Notes: generated by a model not told the origin, from the sequence alone. A stretch of 8,323 nucleotides of DNA from Thermococci archaeon (GCA_003660555.1 QMUK01000054.1:1-8323), one strand, 5' to 3'. Counted from the stretch's first letter, positions 1 through 6,240 are shown. Made by a program: numbers and translations.

Positions 1-54
1 TATGAAAGCGAGTAGTATCGAAGATCCAAGGAAGACCATTTTCCTCTCGAGCAT
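1..54 (-). CDS. N-terminus of a probable DppC-type ABC transporter permease (cut by window edge)
   Basis: An ATG on the minus strand at 54-52 overlaps the last base of the dppB stop codon (TAATG). The frame stays open for 18 codons to the window edge and reads MLERKMVFLGSSILLAFI. A short basic stretch followed by a hydrophobic run is the usual beginning of a DppC/OppC permease, the partner that normally follows DppB in peptide and nickel transporter operons. A GGTGA-type ribosome binding site lies just upstream. Only 18 residues are visible, so the assignment rests on position, translational coupling and hydrophobicity, not on a family motif. Another membrane protein remains possible. Confidence 0.6.
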   Translation of the reverse strand, partial: MLERKMVFLGSSILLAFI

Positions 55-1061
55 TAGTATCTCACCCTCGGATCTATGTAAGCACAAATTATGTCTACTA
101 AAACACTTATTGAGGCCACTAAGATTGCATAAAATACTATTGCTCCCTGTACCGCGGAGAAATCTCTGTATCCAATTCTCATTATCAAGTAGGAGCCTAT
201 CCCAGGCCAAGAGAAAGTCGTTTCCGTTAGGACTGCACCACCCATTAGCAGAGCGAATTGAAGACCCATCATCGTTATGACAGGGATTAGAGCGTTCTTC
301 AGAGCATCTTTGTAGATGACTCTCCTCTCAACTACTCCCCTAGCTCTAGAGGCTAATATGAAGTCCTTCTCTAGGACTTCCAGCATGTTCGCCCTAGTCA
401 TTCTCACTACTACTCCGGAAAGGACTAAGCCTAGAGTAAGAGAGGGCAGTATAAGATGCTCTAGTGAATCCAAGAAAGCTCTTAGATTCAGTTCCAGTAT
501 ACTGTCCACTAGATAAAGGCCTGTTATCCTTTCAGGCTCCATTAACGGACTTATTCTACCAGATATTGGGAGAACTCCTAAATATTTCCCAAATATAAGT
601 TGAAACATAAGTCCAAGCCAGAATATAGGTATAGAATATATTGCTAGCGAATATACTCTTATTGACACATCTACTGGGCTATTCCTTCTCCTAGAACTTT
701 CTACTCCTAGGAAAACTCCGAGAAGAGAGGCTATGGTCATTGAAACAATCGAGAGTTCTAAGGTAGCAGGAAATCTCTCCAGAATTTCCTCTGAGACACT
801 TCTGCCTGTTAGAATAGACTCCCCCAAATTCCCACGAATTAATCCACCTAGGTACTTGAAGTACTGTACATATATGGGATCGTTCAGTCCCAACTTCTCC
901 CTCAATTCTTCTACTTGCTCTGGCGGGGCCTTTGGACCTAAAATAGCCACAACGGGATCTCCCGGTATGACTCTGAGAATGAGGAATACTACAGACAATA
1001 GAATCAATATCATAGGGATGCTAAGTAAAACTCTGATTAGCACGTAGTCCCTCAGCTTCAT
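54..1061 (-). CDS. dppB: DppB-type peptide ABC transporter permease
   Basis: Inner-membrane permease of the peptide/opine/nickel (DppB/OppB) class. It forms the membrane pore with a DppC partner, powered by two ATPases and fed by an extracellular binding protein. At 335 residues it has the normal family length. Visible features are an N-terminal membrane segment (about 9-32), the family signature IPGDPV (32-37), the region GLNDPIYVQYFKYLGGL (58-74) and RGNLGESILTGRSV (76-89), further membrane segments near 100-120, 134-157, 203-222, 258-281 and 306-327, and the ATPase-contacting EAA loop (about 232-262, with DFILASRARG and ALIPVIT). The ATG overlaps the mtnA stop codon as ATGA, so translation is probably coupled. 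The next frame on the left looks like the DppC partner. The substrate cannot be read from the permease: oligopeptides are most common in this class, but some archaeal members carry sugars. Confidence 0.93.
   Translation of the reverse strand: MKLRDYVLIRVLLSIPMILILLSVVFLILRVIPGDPVVAILGPKAPPEQVEELREKLGLNDPIYVQYFKYLGGLIRGNLGESILTGRSVSEEILERFPATLELSIVSMTIASLLGVFLGVESSRRRNSPVDVSIRVYSLAIYSIPIFWLGLMFQLIFGKYLGVLPISGRISPLMEPERITGLYLVDSILELNLRAFLDSLEHLILPSLTLGLVLSGVVVRMTRANMLEVLEKDFILASRARGVVERRVIYKDALKNALIPVITMMGLQFALLMGGAVLTETTFSWPGIGSYLIMRIGYRDFSAVQGAIVFYAILVASISVLVDIICAYIDPRVRY
62..67 (-). promoter_or_regulatory. Ribosome binding site of the partial downstream permease gene
   Basis: On the minus strand the last codons of dppB contain GGGTGA seven bases before the ATG at 54. 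GGTGA matches the archaeal 16S rRNA 3' end (UCACC). It supports ATG-54 as a real start coupled to the end of dppB. Confidence 0.5.
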
Positions 1062-2095
1062 TTCTTGAACAGCTCCGCAATTTTCTCTTTAAATGGTTTA
1101 GTAAGTATTCCCTTCTCGGTTATGATTCCAGTTATCATTTCTCCTGGAGTGACATCGAAAGCTGGATTATATGCTCTCGATCCCCTCGGAGAAACCTCCA
1201 ATCCTAGGAACTTCTTCACTTCCTCTTCCGATCTGACCTCTATCTTGATTTGGTCTCCACTCTCTATTTCCGGATCTATTGTGCTAGTAGGGGCTGCAAC
1301 GTAGAAAGGGATATTGTGCTTCTCCGCAAGTACCGCTAGCGTGTAAGTGCCTATTTTATTGGCCACGTCTCCTTCCATGGTTATTCTGTCCGCACCCACG
1401 ATTACTAGGTCTATTTCTCCCTTGGACATTAGGTATCCTGCAGCAGAGTCCACTATGACAGTATGAGGGATCCCATCTCGGAGGAGTTCCCAAGCAGTTA
1501 ACCTAGCTCCTTGGAGTAAAGGTCTAGTTTCGTCTACGTATACGTGTATTCTCTTTCCTTCCCTCCAAGCAGCTCTTATGACCCCCAATGCAGTCCCAAA
1601 GGAATAGCAGGCTAGAGCCCCTGCGTTACAGTGCGTCAATATGTTTTGCCCGTCTTTTATTAGTTTAGCCCCGAAATAACCTATTTTCTTATTAGTTTCT
1701 TCATCTTCCTTAGCCATTTCTCTGAAAGTCTTTATAGCTACTTCTTTAAGCTCATCTAGAGTTTCGCAGCTTGATATCGATTTCATAATTTTATCTGTAG
1801 CCCAGAAGAGATTCCTGGCTGTTGGTCTGGTCTTCCTCACTCTGGAGTAAGCCTCTTTAACAGATTTCATGGCTTCCTCGAAGTCCTTAGAGTTCAGTAC
1901 GGATATGGCTATGGCTAAGACACCAGCTAGTCCTATGGCAAGTGCTCCTCTTACGGCCATTTCCTCTATGGCTCTTGCAACTTCCTCGGAGCTTCTCACC
2001 TCCAGATACTTCTCTTCTAGGGGTAAAGCTCTTTGATCTAGTATTATTCCGACGTATTCTTCATCTCTCTCAACTATTTCCAGAGTTCTTAGCAA
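1058..2095 (-). CDS. mtnA: S-methyl-5-thioribose-1-phosphate isomerase (MtnA, aIF-2B-like family)
   Basis: Cytosolic isomerase that converts 5-methylthioribose-1-phosphate to methylthioribulose-1-phosphate, the step after nucleoside phosphorolysis in methylthioadenosine recycling. The 345 residues fit MtnA rather than the shorter ribose-1,5-bisphosphate isomerases of the same superfamily. Motifs in order: VRGALAIG (48-55), TRPTARNLFWA (89-99), THCNAGALA (154-162) with the presumed catalytic Cys156, DETRPLLQGARLTAWEL (188-204), GADRI (234-238) with the presumed general acid/base Asp236, GDVANKIGTY (242-251) and YNPAFDVTP (309-317). One oddity is Leu52 where the family almost always has Pro (VRGAPAIG). 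The start is TTG at 2095, chosen because a strong AGGTGG site lies five bases upstream and the N-terminus aligns with the family. The gene overlaps the preceding acyl-CoA synthetase-like gene by 26 bases and the following dppB by 4. The divergent phosphorylase at 4284 supplies the preceding reaction. Confidence 0.93.
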   Translation of the reverse strand: MLRTLEIVERDEEYVGIILDQRALPLEEKYLEVRSSEEVARAIEEMAVRGALAIGLAGVLAIAISVLNSKDFEEAMKSVKEAYSRVRKTRPTARNLFWATDKIMKSISSCETLDELKEVAIKTFREMAKEDEETNKKIGYFGAKLIKDGQNILTHCNAGALACYSFGTALGVIRAAWREGKRIHVYVDETRPLLQGARLTAWELLRDGIPHTVIVDSAAGYLMSKGEIDLVIVGADRITMEGDVANKIGTYTLAVLAEKHNIPFYVAAPTSTIDPEIESGDQIKIEVRSEEEVKKFLGLEVSPRGSRAYNPAFDVTPGEMITGIITEKGILTKPFKEKIAELFKK

Positions 2096-3302
2096 GGAAC
2101 CACCTCAGGAAGTTCCTTATTCCGAGGCAAGCCCTAGTCATGGATTGGAAGTATATGACATCCCTCCTCGATTCGAAATTTCCTAGAAGGAGTAACACAA
2201 CTGGTTTTCCTCTTAGACAGTCTATTAGATTATCTAGGTCCTTTTGGGAAAAAGTAGTGGATTCGAACCCAACTATAACCAGTGTTAGTACATCCCCCCT
2301 AATTTCATTGAGATATCTCTTGTAGTCAGCGTCTGCTATCAAGTCACGTGGGTTCTCTCTGTCTCTTGAGAGCGGGACCCCTAGGGAGTTCAGCAAGTCG
2401 CTCGCGAGTATTCCGGGACCTCCGACATTCGTAACTATGTCTACTTCCTTCCTTCTCGGAATTGGACACATCTGGGAAACGTAGAGTACGTCGAATAATT
2501 CATCTAATGTGTCTAGAACTATGCCTTGGCTTTGTTCAATCGCACTCCTAAAGATCTTGTAGTTTCCAGCTAGAGCGGAAGTGTGGGTCTGAGCAGCCCT
2601 TGCCCCAGCTTCAGATGAACCTCCTATGAGGAAGAAAACCCTCTTCTCCCTAGCCAAGTCTTCGACCACCTGCATGAGTTCTCTTCCTCTTTTAGTGTCC
2701 TCCAAGTAGACTCCGATTTCCCTTGTGGAAGCATCTTCTCCCAGGTATTCAAGAGCATCTACCTCATCTATGTCTAGTTTGTTCCCTAACCAAATGAATT
2801 TAGAAATTCCCAGGTCTCTACTCAGAATTCTTTCCAATAGGGTTGCACCCACACCACCGCTCTGAGACACTACCGATATAGACCCTGGCTTCGGGCTAAT
2901 TTCCTCGGGGAAAGTAGTATTTAACTTGTTCTCCGTGTTTATCACACCCATAACGGAGTTAGGCCCTAGGAGTCTCACTCCCTCCTTAGAGACAATTTCC
3001 AGTACTTCCTCCTCGTATCCCTTGGCGGAAGAGAGAACTATTACTCCCTCGCAACCAGATGAGACACCTCTTTCCATCGCCTCCACTAGTTCCTCCTTGG
3101 GCAACACATAAACTTGGAGTTCTCCTCCAACTACTTCGTCTTTGCTTAGATCCGTGATGTATACTTCCCCAGAAAACATTCCTAAGTTCCTTTGAACAGA
3201 ATGAAATACTTCTGGCTTCCCTATTCCCACTTCCTCTTTGACTTCGCTATTGCCTATTAGTTCAACACTCTTCGGATTTAGTATTTCCCTCAAATCTCTC
3301 AC
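2070..3302 (-). CDS. Divergent ADP-forming acyl-CoA synthetase alpha-subunit-like protein
   Basis: Relative of the alpha subunit of NDP-forming acyl-CoA synthetase (acetyl-CoA synthetase, ADP-forming), which turns an acyl-CoA plus ADP and phosphate into the acid, CoA and ATP. Seen in order: a CoA-binding-like domain (1-125, NPKSVELIG at 9-17 and LLGPNSVMGVIN at 111-122), a succinyl-CoA-synthetase-like domain with SQSGGVG (146-152), GNKLDIDE (173-180), and EAGARAAQTHTSALAG (231-246) containing the presumed phosphohistidine His240, then TNVGGPGILASD (291-302) and NPRDLIADADYKRY (317-330). The 410 residues are clearly shorter than the usual roughly 450-470. The loss is mainly in the CoA-binding domain, where the region before YVLP is compressed, and the usual Cys of GPNC is Ser. 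No ATP-grasp beta subunit lies in the window. The GTG start overlaps the argF stop (GTGA). It may be an active enzyme with a distant partner or an altered-function paralogue; the sequence does not say which. Confidence 0.8.
   Translation of the reverse strand: MRDLREILNPKSVELIGNSEVKEEVGIGKPEVFHSVQRNLGMFSGEVYITDLSKDEVVGGELQVYVLPKEELVEAMERGVSSGCEGVIVLSSAKGYEEEVLEIVSKEGVRLLGPNSVMGVINTENKLNTTFPEEISPKPGSISVVSQSGGVGATLLERILSRDLGISKFIWLGNKLDIDEVDALEYLGEDASTREIGVYLEDTKRGRELMQVVEDLAREKRVFFLIGGSSEAGARAAQTHTSALAGNYKIFRSAIEQSQGIVLDTLDELFDVLYVSQMCPIPRRKEVDIVTNVGGPGILASDLLNSLGVPLSRDRENPRDLIADADYKRYLNEIRGDVLTLVIVGFESTTFSQKDLDNLIDCLRGKPVVLLLLGNFESRRDVIYFQSMTRACLGIRNFLRWFLAKNSGNS
2100..2106 (-). promoter_or_regulatory. 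Ribosome binding site that fixes the TTG start of mtnA
   Basis: GAGGTGG on the minus strand lies five bases before TTG-2095, within the last codons of the upstream gene. It is a near-ideal archaeal Shine-Dalgarno sequence, and it justifies the non-ATG start and the 26-base gene overlap. Confidence 0.75.
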
Positions 3303-4231
3303 TTCCCTAGGAGGAGCACTAGAAGACCTTTCTGTACGTGCAATCTATTCTCCGCTTGATCGAAGACTACTGAATTTGGCCCATCCATAACTTCGTTTGA
3401 TATTTCCTCTCCCCTGTGAGCCGGAAGACAGTGCATCACGATCACTTCCTCCTTCGCATGGGAAACTAGCTTTGAATTCACTTGATAACCGGAGAAATCC
3501 CTTAATCTCTTCTGTCTCTCTTCTTCCATCCCCATGCTTACCCATACGTCCGTATAGATCACATCTGCATTTCTAACAGCTTCTATCGGGTCATTGGTTA
3601 GATGTATTCCACTCCAAATCCTCTCAGCGCTCATTAGTACTTCTTCATTTGGCTCGTATCCTTTGGGAGTGGCCACCCATATTTCCATCTTGGACAGAGC
3701 TGATACCTCTATTAGTGAGTTGCAGACGTTGTTTCCGTCTCCGACGTAGGCCAGTTTTAGACCCTCGACGTCCCACCCTTTCTTCTCTATTATGGTGAAG
3801 AGATCGCTTATTGCTTGAACTGGATGGTGATCGTCTGAGAGACCATTTATGACAGGAACAGAGGAATTTCTAGCTAGTTCCTCTAGGAGAGAGTGCTCAT
3901 AGACTCTGGCCATTATTCCATCTAAGTACCTGCTCAGTACCTTGGCAGTGTCTCCTACCGTCTCACCTCTCCCCAGTTGAAGCTCCTGCCAACCTAGGTA
4001 AATTGCCCTTCCTCCTAGATGCTCCATGGCCACTTCGAAGGAAACTCTAGTCCTAGTGGATGGCTTCTGGAAGATCATACCTAGTATTTTCCCTTTCAGG
4101 AGATTTCTTCTCACCCCAAAAATGTGCTCAGTTTTCAGGTGCTCAGACACCTTCATTAGAGTCCACAGTTCCTCTCTGTCCAAGTCTAGTACTCTGAGGA
4201 AATCTCTCTTTCCTGTTCTGGCGAACTTCAG
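3299..4231 (-). CDS. argF: Ornithine carbamoyltransferase, probable CTG start
   Basis: Cytosolic transferase joining carbamoyl phosphate and ornithine to make citrulline in arginine synthesis; it can run in reverse in catabolism. Using the conservative TTG start at 4183 (294 residues), motifs are the carbamoyl-phosphate loop STRTR (42-46), MARVYEH (91-97), HHPVQ (119-123), GDGNNV (148-153), the OTC-specific DVWVSMG (212-218) and the ornithine loop HCLPAHRGEE (251-260). SMG and HCLP separate it from aspartate carbamoyltransferase. However, codons upstream of 4183 read KRDFLRVLD, matching the N-terminal strand of archaeal OTCs, and the only start-like codon before the in-frame stop at 4258-4256 is CTG at 4231. 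That gives 310 residues, the family length, so I place the start there with caution. It is the first gene of the minus-strand operon, and its stop overlaps the next start. The enzyme identity is very secure; the start is not. Confidence 0.9.
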   Translation of the reverse strand: MKFARTGKRDFLRVLDLDREELWTLMKVSEHLKTEHIFGVRRNLLKGKILGMIFQKPSTRTRVSFEVAMEHLGGRAIYLGWQELQLGRGETVGDTAKVLSRYLDGIMARVYEHSLLEELARNSSVPVINGLSDDHHPVQAISDLFTIIEKKGWDVEGLKLAYVGDGNNVCNSLIEVSALSKMEIWVATPKGYEPNEEVLMSAERIWSGIHLTNDPIEAVRNADVIYTDVWVSMGMEEERQKRLRDFSGYQVNSKLVSHAKEEVIVMHCLPAHRGEEISNEVMDGPNSVVFDQAENRLHVQKGLLVLLLGK

Positions 4232-4246
4232 ACCACCACCCCAACC

Positions 4247-4256
4247 TTTTTTATAC
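4247..4256. promoter_or_regulatory. Single AT-rich box serving two divergent promoters (argF and phosphorylase)
   Basis: The spacer between argF and the plus-strand phosphorylase has one AT-rich element. It reads TTTTTTATAC on the plus strand and GTATAAAAAA on the minus strand. On the plus strand its centre (about 4251) is 33 bases before the TTG at 4284, so initiation about 26 bases downstream would give a leader of only about 7 bases. On the minus strand the same spacing predicts initiation near 4225, slightly inside the proposed argF CTG start at 4231. TATA-like function in both directions is inferred from position and composition only. Confidence 0.55.
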
Positions 4257-4283
4257 TAGGAGATTTAAGGATTTGACGGGGCT

Positions 4284-5024
4284 TTGTTCGGAGTAATTGG
4301 AGGAACAGGCATATATCGATTGATGGACCCAGAGGAAGAGTTAAGAGTTGAAACCCCATATGGAACAGTTGAACTAGGACTAACACACATTGGGAAAACT
4401 AAGGTCTATTTACTGGCCAGGCATGGGAAGAAACACGAATTACCACCACATCTAGTGAACTACAGAGCAAATATATGGGCATTGCACTCCCTAGGTGTAG
4501 AAAGGATCCTTTCGACCTCTGCAGTTGGGTCCATGGTGCCTGAAATTAGACCGGGGGAACTAGTGTACGTGAGGGACGTCATAGATCTCACTAGTGGTAG
4601 AGAGAGGACTTTCTTCGATGAACCAGTACACGTGGATTTCACCGATCCTTTGTGCCCACAGATTAACTCGTTACTGGAGAGGGAATACAGGGGAGTGGTG
4701 TACGTCTGCACCAACGGCCCTAGGTTCGAGACTCCAGCCGAGATAAGGGCCTATACCCTACTGGGAGGAGAAGTAGTGGGAATGACTTTAGCTCCCGAGG
4801 TCTTTCTAGCCAGAGAAAAAGCCATGTGCTATTCCTCCGTTTCCATAGTCACGAATTACGCCGCTGGAATAAAAGGGAAGAAACTCACCATCGATGAAGT
4901 TTTAGAAGTCACGAGAGAGAAAGAAGAGGAGATTCGGACTCTCTTCTCAAAGCTGATATCTGAATTGAAAGGAATGAAGAGAACTTGTCCCTGTCCTAAA
5001 GCATTAGACGGGGCCACTCTCTAG
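4284..5024 (+). CDS. MTA phosphorylase-family protein with 6-oxopurine (methylthioinosine/inosine/guanosine) signature
   Basis: Purine nucleoside phosphorylase of the MtnP/PNP trimeric family, cleaving a (methylthio)nucleoside with phosphate to base and sugar-1-phosphate. Motifs: GVIGGTGIY (3-11), phosphate-binding RHG (46-48), PPHLVNYRAN (54-63), TSAVGS (78-83), GPRFET (145-150), GMT (166-168), PE (171-172) and TNYAAG (190-195). Adenine-specific MTA phosphorylases have an Asp pair here (TDYD in the human enzyme). Asn191 followed by YAAG resembles the enzymes characterised as 6-oxopurine or methylthioinosine phosphorylases. A C-terminal CPC (235-237) matches the CXC motif linked to thermal stability in Sulfolobus MTAP II. 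At 246 residues it is slightly short but complete. The TTG start is the only one giving the normal N-terminus, and the predicted leader is very short. Its product would feed MtnA, encoded in the divergent operon. Many pipelines would call it mtnP; I prefer the oxopurine reading. Its tail overlaps the NYN gene by 21 bases. Confidence 0.9.
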   Translation: MFGVIGGTGIYRLMDPEEELRVETPYGTVELGLTHIGKTKVYLLARHGKKHELPPHLVNYRANIWALHSLGVERILSTSAVGSMVPEIRPGELVYVRDVIDLTSGRERTFFDEPVHVDFTDPLCPQINSLLEREYRGVVYVCTNGPRFETPAEIRAYTLLGGEVVGMTLAPEVFLAREKAMCYSSVSIVTNYAAGIKGKKLTIDEVLEVTREKEEEIRTLFSKLISELKGMKRTCPCPKALDGATL

Positions 5025-5471
5025 ATCTTCTATCCTTATGACGTGATCGGCAGCGTTCTGAAGAGCTACACTAAACCCTGGATCACCTCCTATTACTATA
5101 GTCTCCTTTCCAACCTCCTTTGCTTTTATCAGAATGGGCAAGAAGTCAGCATCTCTGGTGGCCAGAGCTATTATGTCTATGTTGGGATTGTATATCATCT
5201 CCATGGCCTCTATTGCCAAGGGAACGTCTATGTCTCCCACTAGCACTACCGGTAGGAAACCCTGGTTGCTCACAGCTTCTATGAGTTTCTCCGGGGCGTG
5301 CTGATTCAAGAAGACTTTCCCAACCCTTATAGATCCGAATTCCTCCAATCTCTTTCTAAGGAATTCCAAATTCAGGTTGAACTCCTTTCTAAGCATGTTT
5401 GGACCATCTATCAGTAGCCCAATCCTCTTCCTTCTGAGTATGGTGCCTAACTCCTTTATCTTGCTAACCAT
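5004..5471 (-). CDS. NYN-domain (PIN-like) putative ribonuclease, archaeal TIGR00288-type
   Basis: Small cytosolic protein of 155 residues consisting of one NYN domain, a PIN-related metal-dependent nuclease fold. Conserved acidic positions are visible: Asp22 in LLIDGPN (19-25), Asp80 and Asp82 in GDIDVPLAIEAM (79-90), and Asp107 and Asp109 in TRDADF (105-110), followed by a beta strand TIVIGG (124-129). Such acidic residues coordinate the metal in NYN/PIN nucleases, so RNA cleavage is the likely activity, although no target is known to me for this archaeal family. The ATG start at 5471 follows a strong GGGAGGT site that overlaps the uppS stop, and only five bases separate the genes, so the two are almost certainly co-transcribed. 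The 3' end runs 21 bases into the opposite-strand phosphorylase gene. Confidence 0.85.
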   Translation of the reverse strand: MVSKIKELGTILRRKRIGLLIDGPNMLRKEFNLNLEFLRKRLEEFGSIRVGKVFLNQHAPEKLIEAVSNQGFLPVVLVGDIDVPLAIEAMEMIYNPNIDIIALATRDADFLPILIKAKEVGKETIVIGGDPGFSVALQNAADHVIRIEDLESGPV

Positions 5472-5476
5472 CGGAA

Positions 5477-6238
5477 TTACCTCCCAAACCTCCTCTCTCT
5501 GCCTTGATACGTCCTTATTGCCCTCAGGAGATCTATTCTCCTGAATTCTGGCCAGTTGGTCTCACAGAAGTAAAGTTCGCTGTAAGCCGATTGCCACAAC
5601 AGGAATCCACTCAATCTCTCTTCCCCACTGGTCCTTATTACCAGGTCTGGATCCGGAAGTCTCGCCGTGTAGAGATACCTAGAGAAAGTATCCTCGTTTA
5701 TCTCATCCAATGATATTTTGCCCTTGGAGTAGTCCTTGACTATTTCCTTAACAGCATTGACTATTTCCGATCTACCACTGTAGCTCACAGCTACGTTCAA
5801 CACTCCCCCGTTGAACTCTCTAGTAAATTCTTCGGTTTTTCTTATCTCAGCCCTAACGTCCTCTGGGAGCTCTTCCAAGTCGCCTATTGCCTTGACTTTT
5901 ATTTCATATTTCTTTATCCTCTCGTCCCGTCTTATCCTTATGAATCCGTCCTTTATCAGGTTCATGAGTTCCCTCACTTCTCTCTCACTTCTATGGAAGT
6001 TCTCCTTGGAGAAGGCATACACAGTAACTATTCTGACTCCGAGGTTCCATAGCCACTCCAGCACCTCTTCCAACTTCTGGAGTCCGAGTTTGTGCCCCTC
6101 CCATGGATCCAAATTCCTCTCTTTGGCAAATCTCCTGTTTCCGTCTAAGATTATTGCCACGTGTCTCGGGATCTTCTCTCTGTTCTTAAGCACTTGTCTC
6201 TCGAGTCTCCATTCGTATATCTTGTAGAGGAGTCTCAT
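5477..6238 (-). CDS. uppS: cis-Prenyltransferase (archaeal polyprenyl diphosphate synthase)
   Basis: Membrane-associated cis-prenyltransferase that extends an allylic diphosphate (geranylgeranyl diphosphate in characterised archaea) with isopentenyl diphosphate to build the long polyprenyl/dolichyl carrier for protein glycosylation. The 253 residues are normal. Conserved regions in order: HVAIILDGNRRFA (26-38) with catalytic Asp32, GHKLG (48-52), VYAFSKENFHRSEREV (73-88), a variable middle, VSYSGRSEI (151-159), and DPDLVIRTSGEERLSGFL (196-213) with Arg202 and Arg208 for the incoming diphosphate, then LWQSAYSELYF (214-224) and the terminal RERRFG (247-252). ATG-6238 has no Shine-Dalgarno sequence but lies 28 bases from a TTTTTAA box, so the mRNA is probably leaderless. 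It leads a two-gene unit with the NYN gene. Chain length cannot be deduced from the sequence. Confidence 0.95.
   Translation of the reverse strand: MRLLYKIYEWRLERQVLKNREKIPRHVAIILDGNRRFAKERNLDPWEGHKLGLQKLEEVLEWLWNLGVRIVTVYAFSKENFHRSEREVRELMNLIKDGFIRIRRDERIKKYEIKVKAIGDLEELPEDVRAEIRKTEEFTREFNGGVLNVAVSYSGRSEIVNAVKEIVKDYSKGKISLDEINEDTFSRYLYTARLPDPDLVIRTSGEERLSGFLLWQSAYSELYFCETNWPEFRRIDLLRAIRTYQGRERRFGR
5479..5485 (-). promoter_or_regulatory. Ribosome binding site of the NYN gene, overlapping the uppS stop
   Basis: GGGAGGT on the minus strand lies seven bases before ATG-5471 and shares bases with the TAA of uppS. It supports coupled translation of the second gene, whereas uppS itself appears to be leaderless. 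Confidence 0.75.
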
Positions 6239-6240
6239 GC

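Noticed and set aside
733-1047. A 104-codon plus-strand frame opposite dppB
   Set aside because: It is the reverse of the conserved permease N-terminal region, with no start signal and no recognisable motif.
1058-2095. Translation initiation factor 2B subunit or ribose-1,5-bisphosphate isomerase instead of MtnA
   Set aside because: The N-terminal VRGAxAIG region, DETRPLLQGARLTAWEL and the length of 345 residues fit MtnA better than these relatives.
1942-2325. A 127-codon plus-strand frame across the mtnA/acyl-CoA synthetase junction
   Set aside because: It is antisense to two conserved genes and to the mtnA ribosome binding site, with low-complexity Leu/Ser/Arg content.
3299-4231. Aspartate carbamoyltransferase or another carbamoyltransferase instead of OTC
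   Set aside because: The SMG loop and HCLPAHRGEE are ornithine-type signatures, and the rest of the protein reads like archaeal OTC.
5811-6227. A 138-codon open frame on the plus strand opposite uppS
   Set aside because: It is the antisense shadow of a strongly conserved cis-prenyltransferase, is rich in Ser and Leu as such shadows are, and has no promoter or ribosome binding site.
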